The position numbers and the translations under genes were made by a program. From Myxococcales bacterium (GTDB taxonomy: Bacteria > Myxococcota_A > Bradymonadia > UBA7976 > UBA1532), in the NCBI GenBank assembly GCA_020633465.1, contig JACKDN010000026.1:1-64000 (forward strand): a stretch of DNA of 64,000 nucleotides. Reading direction: 5' to 3'. Positions 41,931 through 50,768 of this stretch are shown piece by piece; positions within the stretch are counted from its first letter, which is position 1, and every line of letters starts with the position of its first letter. The notes under the pieces were generated by a model. That model had not been told where the DNA came from. It was given only the letters and a program-made list of their open reading frames with translations, and searched no databases.

Positions 41931-43634
41931 CTACCGCCAGGTGGCCTCGTGGCGCGCGATCTCGGTGGGCAGCAGGGCGGTCGAGCGCGCGAAGCCCGCG
42001 CGGTCCTCGCCGGCCTCCCAGGTGACGCCGCGGCCGGCGCCCTGCACGGTCAGCTTCCAGTTGAAGGGCGTGCCCACGGGGAGCGCGACCTCGCCCTGCC
42101 AGGTGGGGTAACTGTCGGCGTCGGTGCCCAGCTTGACGCCGTCGCCGCCCCCGCCCCAAGCGCCGAGCGCCGCGTGATCGCCCAGCACGACGGCCGACTC
42201 GCCCCACGCCGTCTCGGTGTCGAAGGCCACGAAGCCCACCGGCACCGTCGGCCAGCCCTCGGCCGTCAGAGCCGCGTACACCTTCTCGAAGGTGGGCTCG
42301 CCCTCGTCGCGCGCGCTGTCCGCGGCGTACCGCTTCAGCACGCGCAGCCACTGGCCCAGGTACCGCCGGCCGGTGGCCCCGTCGTCCAGCCGCGCGCTGT
42401 CGATGAACAGCATGCTCTCGGTGTTCTTGGCCACGCGCCGGTCGCTGCCCAGCGCCGAGTAGCTCCAGTTGGCGGCGTCGGCCACCACGCGCACCCGGCG
42501 TCGGCCCAGGATGGCCACCTTCTGGTGCATCGCGGTGAAGTCGTTGGCCCGGTTGATGCCCTCGTAGACGTGCACCCCGGCGCGGCGCAGCCGATCCTCG
42601 GTGTCGTCGTCGCGGTACATGCGGTTGCCGTACGCGTCGACGCCGTCGGACTGCTTGCGGTCGGTGATCACGTAGACCGGCACGCCGGCCTTGGCCTTGT
42701 CGCCCAGCAGCTCGACCAGCGAGCGATCGACCCCGGCCGCGCGCACGTCGCGCAGCGAGAAGACGGCCAGCAGGATCTGCTCCTCCTCCTCGGCGATCCA
42801 CCGCAGCAGCTGCGTGCCGGCGCGGGGGCCGGACTTCGCCGGCGTGAACAGCACGTTGACCGCGGCGGCGTCGTTCCAGCTGTTGGCGGCGCCCTCGCCG
42901 GCCAGCAGCCGGTCGTAGTGCGCCGCGTACTTCGCGGTCAGCGTGGGATCGTTGATCAGGTGCAGGGTCTCGTCGTTCAGCAGCGCGCTCGAGCCCGGGT
43001 TCTGGCTGCCGGTCAGCAGCGTCCGGCCCGCCGGCGTCTCGAACAGGCGCGTCTTCAGGTGCATCAGCCCGCTGGTCTTCACCCCGATCAGATCGTAGGT
43101 GACGCGCTCGTCCTTGCTGAGCGCGTCGCGGTCGAAGGCCACCTCGAAGCCGCGGCCGGCGAGGTACTCGTCGATCTGGTTCCAGGGCTTCTCGGGATCG
43201 AGCTGGTGCGCCTCGATGAGGATCTGCACGTCGACGCCCTTGTCGGCGGCGTCGGCGAGGCGCGCGTAGATGTCGGGGTGGCTGATGTTGTAGCAGGCGT
43301 AGCGGATCCGGTACGGGTTCTCGCCCTCGGCGGTCGGCGCGTCCGCGTCGGCCGCGCGGGCCGCGATGACGCGGTCGATCAGCGCCATCTCGAGCGCGAA
43401 GTTGGGATCGTCGGGCGCGAAGAGCGCCTCGAAGGCCACGTCGAGGTTCGCGTCGGCCGGCAGCGGATCGTCCACGCTGGGCGACGACACGCCGTCGATC
43501 TTGCCGCCGACCAGGCTGACCGGGCCCTCGGCGGGCACGCCGGGCACCTCGGCGACGGGATCGGGCGTGGCCTCGTCCTCGCCGCAGGCGGCGAGCGCGA
43601 CGCAGAAGGGCAGCAGGTACGGCCAGCGCGGCAT
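41931..43634 (-). CDS. Lipoprotein with phospholipase D-like domain and C-terminal CBM20-like module
   Basis: 567 residues. Lipoprotein signal (FCVALAAC). The PLD-like region has two HxK motifs: LMHLKTRLFE followed by TGSQNPGSSAL, and FTAMHQKVAILG followed by ADAANWSYSALG; the first has Glu where PLD enzymes have Asp. The C-terminal 100 residues (VGFVAFDTETAWGESAVVLG, LGAWGGGGDGVKL, WQGEVALPVGTPFNWKLTV) have the order of CBM20 starch-binding modules. It could hydrolyse a phosphodiester or act on a surface polymer. The combination is unusual; enzyme activity is unproven. Divergent from the secreted-protein operon. Confidence 0.75.
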   Translation of the reverse strand: MPRWPYLLPFCVALAACGEDEATPDPVAEVPGVPAEGPVSLVGGKIDGVSSPSVDDPLPADANLDVAFEALFAPDDPNFALEMALIDRVIAARAADADAPTAEGENPYRIRYACYNISHPDIYARLADAADKGVDVQILIEAHQLDPEKPWNQIDEYLAGRGFEVAFDRDALSKDERVTYDLIGVKTSGLMHLKTRLFETPAGRTLLTGSQNPGSSALLNDETLHLINDPTLTAKYAAHYDRLLAGEGAANSWNDAAAVNVLFTPAKSGPRAGTQLLRWIAEEEEQILLAVFSLRDVRAAGVDRSLVELLGDKAKAGVPVYVITDRKQSDGVDAYGNRMYRDDDTEDRLRRAGVHVYEGINRANDFTAMHQKVAILGRRRVRVVADAANWSYSALGSDRRVAKNTESMLFIDSARLDDGATGRRYLGQWLRVLKRYAADSARDEGEPTFEKVYAALTAEGWPTVPVGFVAFDTETAWGESAVVLGDHAALGAWGGGGDGVKLGTDADSYPTWQGEVALPVGTPFNWKLTVQGAGRGVTWEAGEDRAGFARSTALLPTEIARHEATWR

Positions 43635-43799
43635 CGGACACCTCCCCGTGACGGCGCCGCCCCAAAGCAGCGACCGTGCCACGCGCGCGGGCCCTTGGCG
43701 GCGCGGCGGCCCCTGGCCAGCGCTCTGGCGACTGGCGCCCGCGGTGGCCACCGGCGGACGGCGGTGGAATTCGCGCGCGATTGGCGGTAGACGGTGTGC

Positions 43800-43818
43800 C
43801 GACGCCGGCTCGGCGTCG
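43800..43818. promoter_or_regulatory. GC hairpin in the divergent region before the secreted-protein operon
   Basis: CGACGCCG-GCT-CGGCGTCG, a perfect 8-bp stem, 84 bases before the TTG start at 43902 in the 267-bp gap between the PLD gene and the operon. It may be an operator or an mRNA leader hairpin. No clear -35/-10 pair could be assigned. Confidence 0.4.
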
Positions 43819-43901
43819 CGAACCCGGCGGCCGCCACGGCCCACCGAATGTTCGCGCCCCGCGCCCGTCGAGCGAACCCGAACCGCACCGCGAGGACGCC
43901 C

Positions 43902-44927
43902 TTGAAGCGACTTCTTTCGACGAACCGCCTCTCGATCGCCCTGCTGCTGCTCCTGGCCCCGACCCTGGCGATGGCCAAGGCCCACGGCCCCCTCACCGCC
44001 GAGCAGCGCGCCATCTTCCACGGCACCGCCGAGGATCCCCCGCCCGAGAAGCTGGACGCCACCCGCAAGGATCTCGAGGGGCGCCACTACCTGTCCGGCG
44101 ACGAGCGCAACCTGCACCTGTTCTACGAGCACGTGAAGGATCTCGGCGGCGGCTACATGGGCGTCGGCAGCGATCAGGCCTATATGTTCGCCGGCTGGCA
44201 GAAGCCCGAGTTCGTCTGGCTGAGCGATTACGATCCGTGGATCAAGTGGGAGCACATGGCCTACCACGCGATCTTCGAGGCCTCGCCCGACATCAAGACG
44301 TTCCGCAGCCACTTCGCGCGCAAGAACGTCAAGCAGACCATCAAGTTCCTCGAGGAGCACTACAAGGATCACCCCGAGCAGCGGAAGGTGACCTTCGTGT
44401 TCGCCAACGCGGCGCACAAGATCGCCCGCCGTCTGCGCCGGCTGAAGAGCTGGGCCAAGAAGTACAAGGTGCCCAACTTCGTCAGCGACGAGGCGCAGTA
44501 TCAGTTCGTGCGCGATCTGGTGATGGAGGGCCGCGTACGGCCCATGCGCGCCAACCTGCTGGACGACGAGGGCCTCGTCGGCATCGCCGAGGCGGCGCGC
44601 AAGCTGGGGGTGCCGATGCGGGTGATGTACCCGTCGAACGCCGAGCAGTACTGGCCCTTCAGCGACCAGTACAAGGCGAACATCCGCGCGCAGAACTGGG
44701 ACGACAAGTCGGTCATCGTGAGGACGCTGGGCATCAAGCACTGGAACGACGACTACCACTACATGGTGCAGCCGGCGCAGAACTTCCTGCGCTGGCTCGA
44801 GGCCGATTTCATCAAGGGGATCAAGCAGGTGTACCCCTGGAAGCGGCCCAAGGGGCCGGACGAGATCCCCTTCAGCGTGGTGAACGACGATCCCGAGCGG
44901 GCGCGCCCGAAGAAGCGGAAGAAGTGA
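43902..44927 (+). CDS. Secreted protein of unknown function (first gene of envelope operon)
   Basis: 341 residues from a TTG start with CGAGGAC upstream and a signal peptide (LSIALLLLLAPTLAMAKA). The mature part has conserved-looking aromatic and acidic blocks: GGGYMGVGSDQAYMFAGWQK, FVWLSDYDPWIKW, NAEQYWPFSDQYK and a Lys-rich end. It has no membrane helix after the signal. No enzyme motif is recognised; related hypothetical proteins are thought to occur in Myxococcota and Leptospira, but I cannot name a family. The stop overlaps the next start. Confidence 0.6.
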   Translation: MKRLLSTNRLSIALLLLLAPTLAMAKAHGPLTAEQRAIFHGTAEDPPPEKLDATRKDLEGRHYLSGDERNLHLFYEHVKDLGGGYMGVGSDQAYMFAGWQKPEFVWLSDYDPWIKWEHMAYHAIFEASPDIKTFRSHFARKNVKQTIKFLEEHYKDHPEQRKVTFVFANAAHKIARRLRRLKSWAKKYKVPNFVSDEAQYQFVRDLVMEGRVRPMRANLLDDEGLVGIAEAARKLGVPMRVMYPSNAEQYWPFSDQYKANIRAQNWDDKSVIVRTLGIKHWNDDYHYMVQPAQNFLRWLEADFIKGIKQVYPWKRPKGPDEIPFSVVNDDPERARPKKRKK

Positions 44928-45586
44928 AGGCGCTGACGCTGTTGGGGGTGCTCGTCGTGGTCGGCCCCGGGCTGGCCCGGGCCGAAGGCGAGACGTGCAC
45001 CTACGAGACCTACGCCTGGAGCGTGAAGAAGAAGAAGGGCGTCGGACACACGACCGTGCGCAAGCAGCGGTCCGAGCTGACGGCCGAAGAGAAGGATCCC
45101 GACGATCCGCGCTGCACGGTCTGCTCGGAGGATCAGACCACGGTGCGCGTCGACGGCCTGCCCGCGGTGACCGTCTGCACGCACTACGCGGCGCAGGTGG
45201 AGCAGGCGCTGACCACGATCCGCGACTCGAAGCAGTTCGACGTGAAGAAGCTGGTGGGCTACCGGGTGGGCCGCACCCGCGGCCGCGTGGTCGATGGGCT
45301 GCGCACGCAGTTCAGCAACCACAGCTATGGCACGGCGATCGACATCAACGATCGGCAGAACGCCCTCTACAACCACTGCCGGACGAAGGGCGTGCCGCAG
45401 ACGGCCGCCGACATCGCGCACTGCAAGCGCGGCATCGGCGGCCACTGGCGCCCGAAGAAGGCGCCGCGGGTGACCATCCGCGAGGGCGACGTGGTGCACC
45501 GCGCCTTCACCGCCTTCTGGAAGTGGGGCGGCGCGCGCACCGACAAGATCAAGGACTTCATGCACTTCTCGTTGACGGGCGAGTGA
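44924..45586 (+). CDS. M15-type D,D-carboxypeptidase-like secreted protein
   Basis: 220 residues from GTG, signal peptide LTLLGVLVVVGPGLARA. The last half has the peptidase M15 (VanY/VanX-like) zinc site: FSNHSYGTAIDIN (His and Asp) and IKDFMHFS (Asp and His). A Cys-rich segment (CTVCSEDQTTV) precedes it. It should trim D-Ala-D-Ala or similar bonds in peptidoglycan. Coupled to the genes on both sides by overlapping start and stop codons. Confidence 0.8.
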   Translation: MKALTLLGVLVVVGPGLARAEGETCTYETYAWSVKKKKGVGHTTVRKQRSELTAEEKDPDDPRCTVCSEDQTTVRVDGLPAVTVCTHYAAQVEQALTTIRDSKQFDVKKLVGYRVGRTRGRVVDGLRTQFSNHSYGTAIDINDRQNALYNHCRTKGVPQTAADIAHCKRGIGGHWRPKKAPRVTIREGDVVHRAFTAFWKWGGARTDKIKDFMHFSLTGE

Positions 45587-46992
45587 TGCGGCCGGCGCTT
45601 CTCGGCGCCGCCTGCCTGGTCCTGCTCGCCGCCGCCCCCGCCATCGCCGGGGCGCGCCAGCATCAGGTGAAGGCGGGGGAGATCCTCGGCGCCATCGCGC
45701 AGCGGTACGGCTGCAGCGTGGCCGAGCTGAAGGTGGCGAACCAGCTGCCCAGCGATCTGATCAACATCGGCGACACGCTCGAGATCCCGGCCTGCACCGG
45801 CGCCAAGGGGCGCGCCCACACGGTGGCGGCCGGCGAGTACCTGGGCGTCATCGCGTCGGGCTACGGGTGCACCGTCGACGAGGTGAAGAAGGCCAACCGG
45901 CTGAAGAGCGACCTGATCAACGTCGGCGACGTGCTGCGCATCCCCGTCTGCGAGGGGACGCCGGCGCCGCGCGCGGTGAAGCGCGGCAAGAAGCGGGGCA
46001 AGGGCAAAGGCAAGAAGCGCCGGGCGCCGCGGCTGGGCAAGCACAAGCTCGACACGCAGCGGCTGGCCGATCTGATGGCGAAGCGCGGCTTCCACCCGCC
46101 CGGCGACTTCAAGGCGCTGATCGTCGAGTACACGCTCGACCGCGGCCAGCGGCGGGTCGTGCGCGAGCGCCCCTTCGACTGGCGCCACACGAGCGACGAC
46201 AGCAACGACTGGAACCCGGCGTCGACCATCAAGTTCTTCGCCGCCGTCGGCGCGCTCGAGGTGCTCAACGCGCGCGGCTTCAGCCCCAACGCCATCGCCG
46301 AGTTCTACGACCGCGGCGGCAAGAAGCGGCGCAAGTATCGCGTGGCGGATCTGGTGACCGACGCCCTCGTGAAGAGCGACAACATCGCCTACAACCGGCT
46401 GGTGCAGCTGGCCGGCTACGATCGCCTCAACGGGGTCATCCTCGGCAAGCGGCGCGGCATGAGCGGCAGCGGCATCCACAAGCCCTACGAGCGCGGCCGC
46501 TGGGTGCCGATGACCGGCCTGACCACCTTCCGCGAGACGCCGAAGATCGTCATCCGGCAAGGGAAGCGGGTGCGCACGGTGCACGCGCGGGAGAGCAAGA
46601 AGGAGTACACCTGCAAGTACTCCGGCGCCTGCACCTCGCTGCAGGATCTGGCCGAGAACATGCGGCGGCTGATGCTGCACGAGCAGATCCCCGCGGGCGA
46701 GCGCCACCGCATCGGGCTGCGCGAGCTGCGGGTCATCCGCAAGGGGCTCGAGAAGAAGCGGAAGCGCGGGATGGAGTTCGTGCGGGCGATCGAGAAGGCG
46801 TTCAAGCCCGGCGAGATCCACATCTACCACAAGCCCGGGTTCGCCGGCGGCTGGTACAGCGACTGCCTCTACATCTACAAACATCGCTCGCGGCGGCGCT
46901 GGATCGTCGCGGCCGCGGGCCACCCGGGGCGGGGCAGCCTGTCCTCGGCCGGCCGGGTCATCGGTGAGATCCTGGCCAACGAGGAGCTGTGA
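45586..46992 (+). CDS. LysM-containing serine beta-lactamase-like protein
   Basis: 468 residues with a signal peptide (LLGAACLVLLAAAPAIA). Two LysM repeats (about 26-120: HQVKAGEILGAIAQRYGCSV and HTVAAGEYLGVIASGYGCTV) bind peptidoglycan. After a Lys/Arg linker comes a class A beta-lactamase-like domain: SxxK in NPASTIKFFA, SDN in VKSDNIAYNRL and a KPG triad near HIYHKPGFAGGWYSD. It could be a transpeptidase, carboxypeptidase or inactive binding protein. The combination of LysM and this fold is uncommon. Confidence 0.8.
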   Translation: MRPALLGAACLVLLAAAPAIAGARQHQVKAGEILGAIAQRYGCSVAELKVANQLPSDLINIGDTLEIPACTGAKGRAHTVAAGEYLGVIASGYGCTVDEVKKANRLKSDLINVGDVLRIPVCEGTPAPRAVKRGKKRGKGKGKKRRAPRLGKHKLDTQRLADLMAKRGFHPPGDFKALIVEYTLDRGQRRVVRERPFDWRHTSDDSNDWNPASTIKFFAAVGALEVLNARGFSPNAIAEFYDRGGKKRRKYRVADLVTDALVKSDNIAYNRLVQLAGYDRLNGVILGKRRGMSGSGIHKPYERGRWVPMTGLTTFRETPKIVIRQGKRVRTVHARESKKEYTCKYSGACTSLQDLAENMRRLMLHEQIPAGERHRIGLRELRVIRKGLEKKRKRGMEFVRAIEKAFKPGEIHIYHKPGFAGGWYSDCLYIYKHRSRRRWIVAAAGHPGRGSLSSAGRVIGEILANEEL

Positions 46993-47858
46993 TGTCGTTC
47001 GCCCTGTCCGTCCTGCTGCTGGCGGCGCCCCCCGCGCCCCCGACCGCGTTGCCCTGCGCCGACGCGCCCCCGGCCGGCATGGCCTGCGTCCCCGGCGGCC
47101 CCTTCCTGCGCGGCACCGACAAGGGCCAGAAGTCCGCGCGCCCGCAGCAGACGGTGTGGGTGCAGACCTTCTACATGGACGTCGACGAGGTCACGAACGC
47201 GCAGTACGAGGCGTGCGTGAAGGCGAAGAAGTGCAACCCGGCGGGGCCCCTGTACCGCGACTTCTCGCGGCCGCAGCAGCCCATCAACGGGCTGAACTGG
47301 TTCGACGCCGTGAAGTACTGCGAGGCGCACGGCAAGCGGCTGCCCACCGAGGCGCAGTGGGAGAAGGCGGCGCGCGGTCCGGACGGCGAGCTGTACCCCT
47401 GGGGCAACGCGCCGGCCACCTGCGAGCGGGCGGTCATCAAGGACGAGCGCGGGCGCAGCTGCGGGGTGAAGAAGCGGGGGCAGCACCCCGAGAACGGGCG
47501 CACCTTCGAGATCGGCACGCGGCCGCCCGGCCGCTACGGCCTGCGCGACATGGCGGGCAACAGCTACGAGTGGGTGTACGACTGGTTCAGCCCCAGCTAC
47601 GCCGAGTGCGGCGAGGCCTGCGCGGGCGTCGATCCGCTGGGCCCGTGCGAGGGCAAGTCGCCCTGCAAGGGGCACCGCGAGCGCGGCGTGCGTGGCGGCT
47701 CGTGGTACTGGGGCGGCGACCACGCGACGGGCTTCTACCGCCGCGCCTACAAGCCGTCGAACAAGCCGGCCCACCACTTCGGCTTCCGCTGCGCCGCCAG
47801 CGTCGAGCAGGCCGCGGCCCTGCCGAAGGCCGCGCCCGCGGCGCCCGAGAAGGAGTAG
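46992..47858 (+). CDS. Secreted formylglycine-generating enzyme (SUMF1)-fold protein
   Basis: 288 residues, signal peptide (LSVLLLAAPPAPPTALPCA). FGE-sulfatase fold: GMACVPGGPFLRGTDKGQ, YMDVDEVTNAQYEACVKA, RLPTEAQWEKAARGPDGELY, GLRDMAGNSYEWVYDWFSP and RGVRGGSWYWGG. The copper Cys pair that makes true FGE catalytic is not clear, so it may be a structural or unrelated member of the family. Its place in the operon suggests an envelope role. ATG 46992 overlaps the previous stop; GTG 46989 is possible. Confidence 0.8.
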   Translation: MSFALSVLLLAAPPAPPTALPCADAPPAGMACVPGGPFLRGTDKGQKSARPQQTVWVQTFYMDVDEVTNAQYEACVKAKKCNPAGPLYRDFSRPQQPINGLNWFDAVKYCEAHGKRLPTEAQWEKAARGPDGELYPWGNAPATCERAVIKDERGRSCGVKKRGQHPENGRTFEIGTRPPGRYGLRDMAGNSYEWVYDWFSPSYAECGEACAGVDPLGPCEGKSPCKGHRERGVRGGSWYWGGDHATGFYRRAYKPSNKPAHHFGFRCAASVEQAAALPKAAPAAPEKE

Positions 47859-47863
47859 CGCCG

Positions 47864-48328
47864 GTGCGCAGCCTGCTGGCCGTGCTGCTGCTGTCGACCG
47901 GCGCCCTGGCCGCCGACGCCGGCGTGAAGCCGAAGGAGGCGCGGGCCGACGCGCCCGCCGAGTGGTCGGCCAAGACGCCCGTGGTGCTGCTGGGCCTCTG
48001 GACGCTGGACGTGCCGGCGACGCTGGCGCGCGAGCCCGGCTTCGCCCGCCTGCCCGAGCTGCAGAAGGCCGAGGCCCTGGTGTCGGTGCAGAAGATGATG
48101 GGCACGCTGACCTACAGCTTCGCCGCCGACGGCGCGGTGACGGTGGCGCAGGGCGACGCCGAGCAGACCCAGCGCTTCACCTACGGCCAGGGCAAGGACG
48201 GCTGGATCTGGCTGCGCACGAAGGCCGAGGCGGGCGCCCCCGACGGCGTGCTGCGCGCCCGCGTCGTCGCCGGCCACCTCGAGGTGGCCGATCTGAGCGG
48301 CGGCGTGATGGTGCTGAAGCGGCCCTGA
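47864..48328 (+). CDS. Small secreted protein, lipocalin-like beta fold
   Basis: 154 residues from GTG, with signal peptide LLAVLLLSTGALA. The mature part is beta-rich: VVLLGLWTLDVPATLAREPG, LTYSFAADGAVTV, WIWLRTKAEAG, LRARVVAGHLEVADLSGGVM. The W-x-x-D and repeated strand pattern resembles small lipocalin-like proteins that report protein level. No ligand can be named. It ends the operon, followed 2 bp later by the amidase gene. Confidence 0.6.
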   Translation: MRSLLAVLLLSTGALAADAGVKPKEARADAPAEWSAKTPVVLLGLWTLDVPATLAREPGFARLPELQKAEALVSVQKMMGTLTYSFAADGAVTVAQGDAEQTQRFTYGQGKDGWIWLRTKAEAGAPDGVLRARVVAGHLEVADLSGGVMVLKRP

Positions 48329-48330
48329 GG

Positions 48331-49749
48331 GTGGCCAGCGCACCCGACGGCGAGGTGGTCGCCTGCGACGCGACCGAGCTGGCCGCGCGGGTGGCGCGGG
48401 GCGAGCTGACCTGCCGCGCCGTCGTCGAAGCGCACCTGTCGCGTATCGAGGCGGTCGACCCGGCCGTCAACGCGGTCACCGTGGTCCTGGCCGAGCAGGC
48501 GCTGCTGGCCGCGGACGCCGCCGATCGGTCCGGCGGCGGGGGGCCGCTGCGCGGGGTGCCGTTCACGGTCAAAGAGAACCTCGACTGCCTCGGCGCGCCG
48601 ACCACGCACGGCGTGCGCGCGCTGCGCGGGGCGCTGCCCTACGCCGACGCGCCCGCCGTCGAGCGGCTGAAGGCCGCCGGCGCGCTCTTGATCGGCCGCA
48701 CCAACCAGTCCGAGATGGGCCTGCGGCTGTGCACCGACAACCCGCTGCGCGGCCGCACGCGCAACCCCTGGGACGCCGCGCGCACCGTCGGCGGATCCAG
48801 CGGGGGCGACGCCGCCGCCGTGGCCACCGGCATGGCGCCCCTCGGCCTGGGCAACGACATGGGCGGCTCGCTGCGGGTGCCGGCGCACTGCGCGGGCGTG
48901 GCGGCGCTGAAGCCGACGACCGGCCGTGTCCCCTACGCCAGCACCCTGCCGCCCTTCGACTACGGCTTCACCGGGCAGGTGATGCGGGTCGACGGCCCGA
49001 TCGCGCGCAGCGTGCGCGATCTGCGCCGCGTGCTGGGCGTGCTGGCCGGGCGCGACCGCCGCGATCCCCGGTCGGTGGACGCGCCGCTGGTGGGGCCGCC
49101 GCCCGACGAGCGCTGCGCCGCGCTGGTGACAAGGCTGCCGGGCGAGCCGCTGCCGCCCTCGGCCGAGCGCGCGGTGGTCTGGGCCGGCGAGCGCCTGGCC
49201 GAGGCAGGCTGGACCGTCGAGCACGTCCCGCCGCCCGAGCCGGAGCGGACCCAGCAGGTGTGGGGGGGCCTCTTGGCGCTCGATCTGGCCGCCCAGCTGC
49301 CCAGCCTCGAGCCCTTCGTCTCGCCGGCGCTGCTCGGCCACTTGCGCCGCCTGATCGCTTGGGGCGAGCAGCGCGGCGACTCGCCGTACGCGCTGCACGT
49401 CGAGCGCAGCCGCCTGGCGCGGGCGTGGTCGGGCTTCTTCGACGCGTGGCCGGTGGTGATCGGCCCCACGTTGGCCGCGCCCATCTGGCCGGTGGACGCC
49501 GATCTCGATCCGGTCGAGGGGTTGCCGCTGCTGGACCGAGCGACGCGCTTCGTGCTGCCCGCGAACCTGCTCGGTCTGCCCGCGGTCACGCTGCCGGTGG
49601 GCCTCGACGATGGCCTGCCGCAGAGCGTCCAGGTCATGGCCGATCTGTGGCGCGAGGATCTGTGCTTCGAGGCCGCCGAGGTGATCGAGCGCGCGGCGCC
49701 GCGCCTGACGCCCGTGGATCCGCGGGGCCCCGCTCCCCGCGCAGGCTGA
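48331..49749 (+). CDS. Amidase signature family hydrolase
   Basis: 472 residues from GTG. Ser-cisSer-Lys triad: Lys in PFTVKENLD, Ser in TVGGSSGGDAAAV and Ser in LGNDMGGSLRVPA. Amidase signature enzymes cleave amides; this one lacks a signal peptide, so it is cytoplasmic even though it follows the secreted-protein operon. Substrate is unknown. It is not GatA-like, as no gatB or gatC adjoins. The next frame downstream is a degenerate ATPase. Confidence 0.85.
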   Translation: MASAPDGEVVACDATELAARVARGELTCRAVVEAHLSRIEAVDPAVNAVTVVLAEQALLAADAADRSGGGGPLRGVPFTVKENLDCLGAPTTHGVRALRGALPYADAPAVERLKAAGALLIGRTNQSEMGLRLCTDNPLRGRTRNPWDAARTVGGSSGGDAAAVATGMAPLGLGNDMGGSLRVPAHCAGVAALKPTTGRVPYASTLPPFDYGFTGQVMRVDGPIARSVRDLRRVLGVLAGRDRRDPRSVDAPLVGPPPDERCAALVTRLPGEPLPPSAERAVVWAGERLAEAGWTVEHVPPPEPERTQQVWGGLLALDLAAQLPSLEPFVSPALLGHLRRLIAWGEQRGDSPYALHVERSRLARAWSGFFDAWPVVIGPTLAAPIWPVDADLDPVEGLPLLDRATRFVLPANLLGLPAVTLPVGLDDGLPQSVQVMADLWREDLCFEAAEVIERAAPRLTPVDPRGPAPRAG

Positions 49750-49814
49750 GCGCCCGGCCCGACCCCCGGGCGACCCTCGCCGCGGGCGCACGCTGCCGAC
49801 CGGGACGCCACAGG

Positions 49815-49874
49815 TTGCAGCGCTACAACTTGCAGCGCTACAACTTGCAGCGCTACAACTTGCAGCGCTACAAC
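49815..49874 (+). repeat. Four tandem 15-bp repeats
   Basis: TTGCAGCGCTACAAC repeated exactly four times, encoding LQRYN four times in frame with the truncated ATPase. The core AGCGCT is palindromic and TTG/CAA flank it, so each copy is a near-perfect 14-bp palindrome. It could be an operator array, a site of slippage, or the junction of a deletion. Confidence 0.85.
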
Positions 49875-50762
49875 TACCTTGAGGCGGCGTCGTTCGTGCC
49901 CGCCTACGGGCCGCGCGAGCGGCTCTTGACCTACGGCACGTTCGGGGGGCTGCCCGGTCACCTCGCCACGGTCGATCCGGGGCGCGACTTCACGGCCAAC
50001 GCCATCGCCCAGCTGCTCGAGCCCACGGCGCGCCTCTTCGACGAGGCGCAGCACGTCCTCGACGGCTTCCACGGCGAGTCCGAGGTGCACTACTCGATCC
50101 TGGCCGCGATCGCGCGCGGCGAGAACACCTGGAAGGGCATCACCCGCCGCACGGGCAAGAGCTCCGGATCACTCAGCCGGCCCCTGCAGTGGCTGATCGA
50201 GATGGAGCTCGTGCGGCGCGAGGTGCCGATCACGGTCGACCGGCCCGACCGCACGCGGCGCGCGGTGTATCGCCTCGCCGATCCCCACCTGTCGTTCTGG
50301 TTCCGCCTCGTCTCGCCGCTCATCCAGTCGGGCACGGCGTTGGTCGTCCCCCCGGCCGAGGTGTGGGCCACGCACATCGAACCGAAGCTGGACGAGCACA
50401 TGGGGGGCGTCCTCGAGGAGGTCGCCCTGAGCTTCGTCCGCCGCGGTGAGGGGCTGCCGTTTCGTCCTCACCGGGTCGGCCGGTGGTGGGCGACGGCGCC
50501 CGACGACGAGGTGGACGTGGTGGCGATCGGCCCGGACGGCGAGCTGCTGGTCGGTGAGTGCAAGTGGGGCGCGGTCACCGCGACGCACGTCGAGGCGCTG
50601 CGTCGTCGTGGCCGGCGCATCGCGACCGAGTTGGGAGGCTCCCGCGGGATCTCGCACGCCGTGTTCACCGGGCGGCCCGTCGAGGACGCCGCCGTCCGGG
50701 CTGCCATCGCCGCCGGCGAGGTGCTCCACTTCGACCTGGCGGCGCTGTTCGGCGCGGACTGA
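49815..50762 (+). pseudogene. Truncated DUF234-type ATPase, C-terminal part only
   Basis: About 300 residues. The order EAASFVPAYGPRERL, GTFGGLPGHL, HYSILAAIARGENTWKGITR (helix-turn-helix), LQWLIEMELVRREVP and a nuclease-like end (DDEVDVVAIGPDGELLVGEC, then KWG) is the C-terminal half of archaeal-type AAA ATPases with a DUF234 domain. The P-loop half (about 170 residues) is missing and no start with a ribosome binding site precedes it, so it looks like a remnant whose 5' end was replaced by the 15-bp repeats. If read as a gene, TTG starts in each repeat are possible. Confidence 0.7.
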
Positions 50763-50768
50763 CGCGGA

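Noticed and set aside
48729..49749. A plus-strand frame inside the amidase gene continuing into the truncated ATPase
   Set aside because: The part inside the amidase has shadow composition; only the part after 49815 matches a protein family.
49815..49874. CRISPR or microsatellite-coded protein domain in the 15-bp repeats
   Set aside because: Repeats touch with no spacers and number only four; better explained as tandem duplication at a junction.
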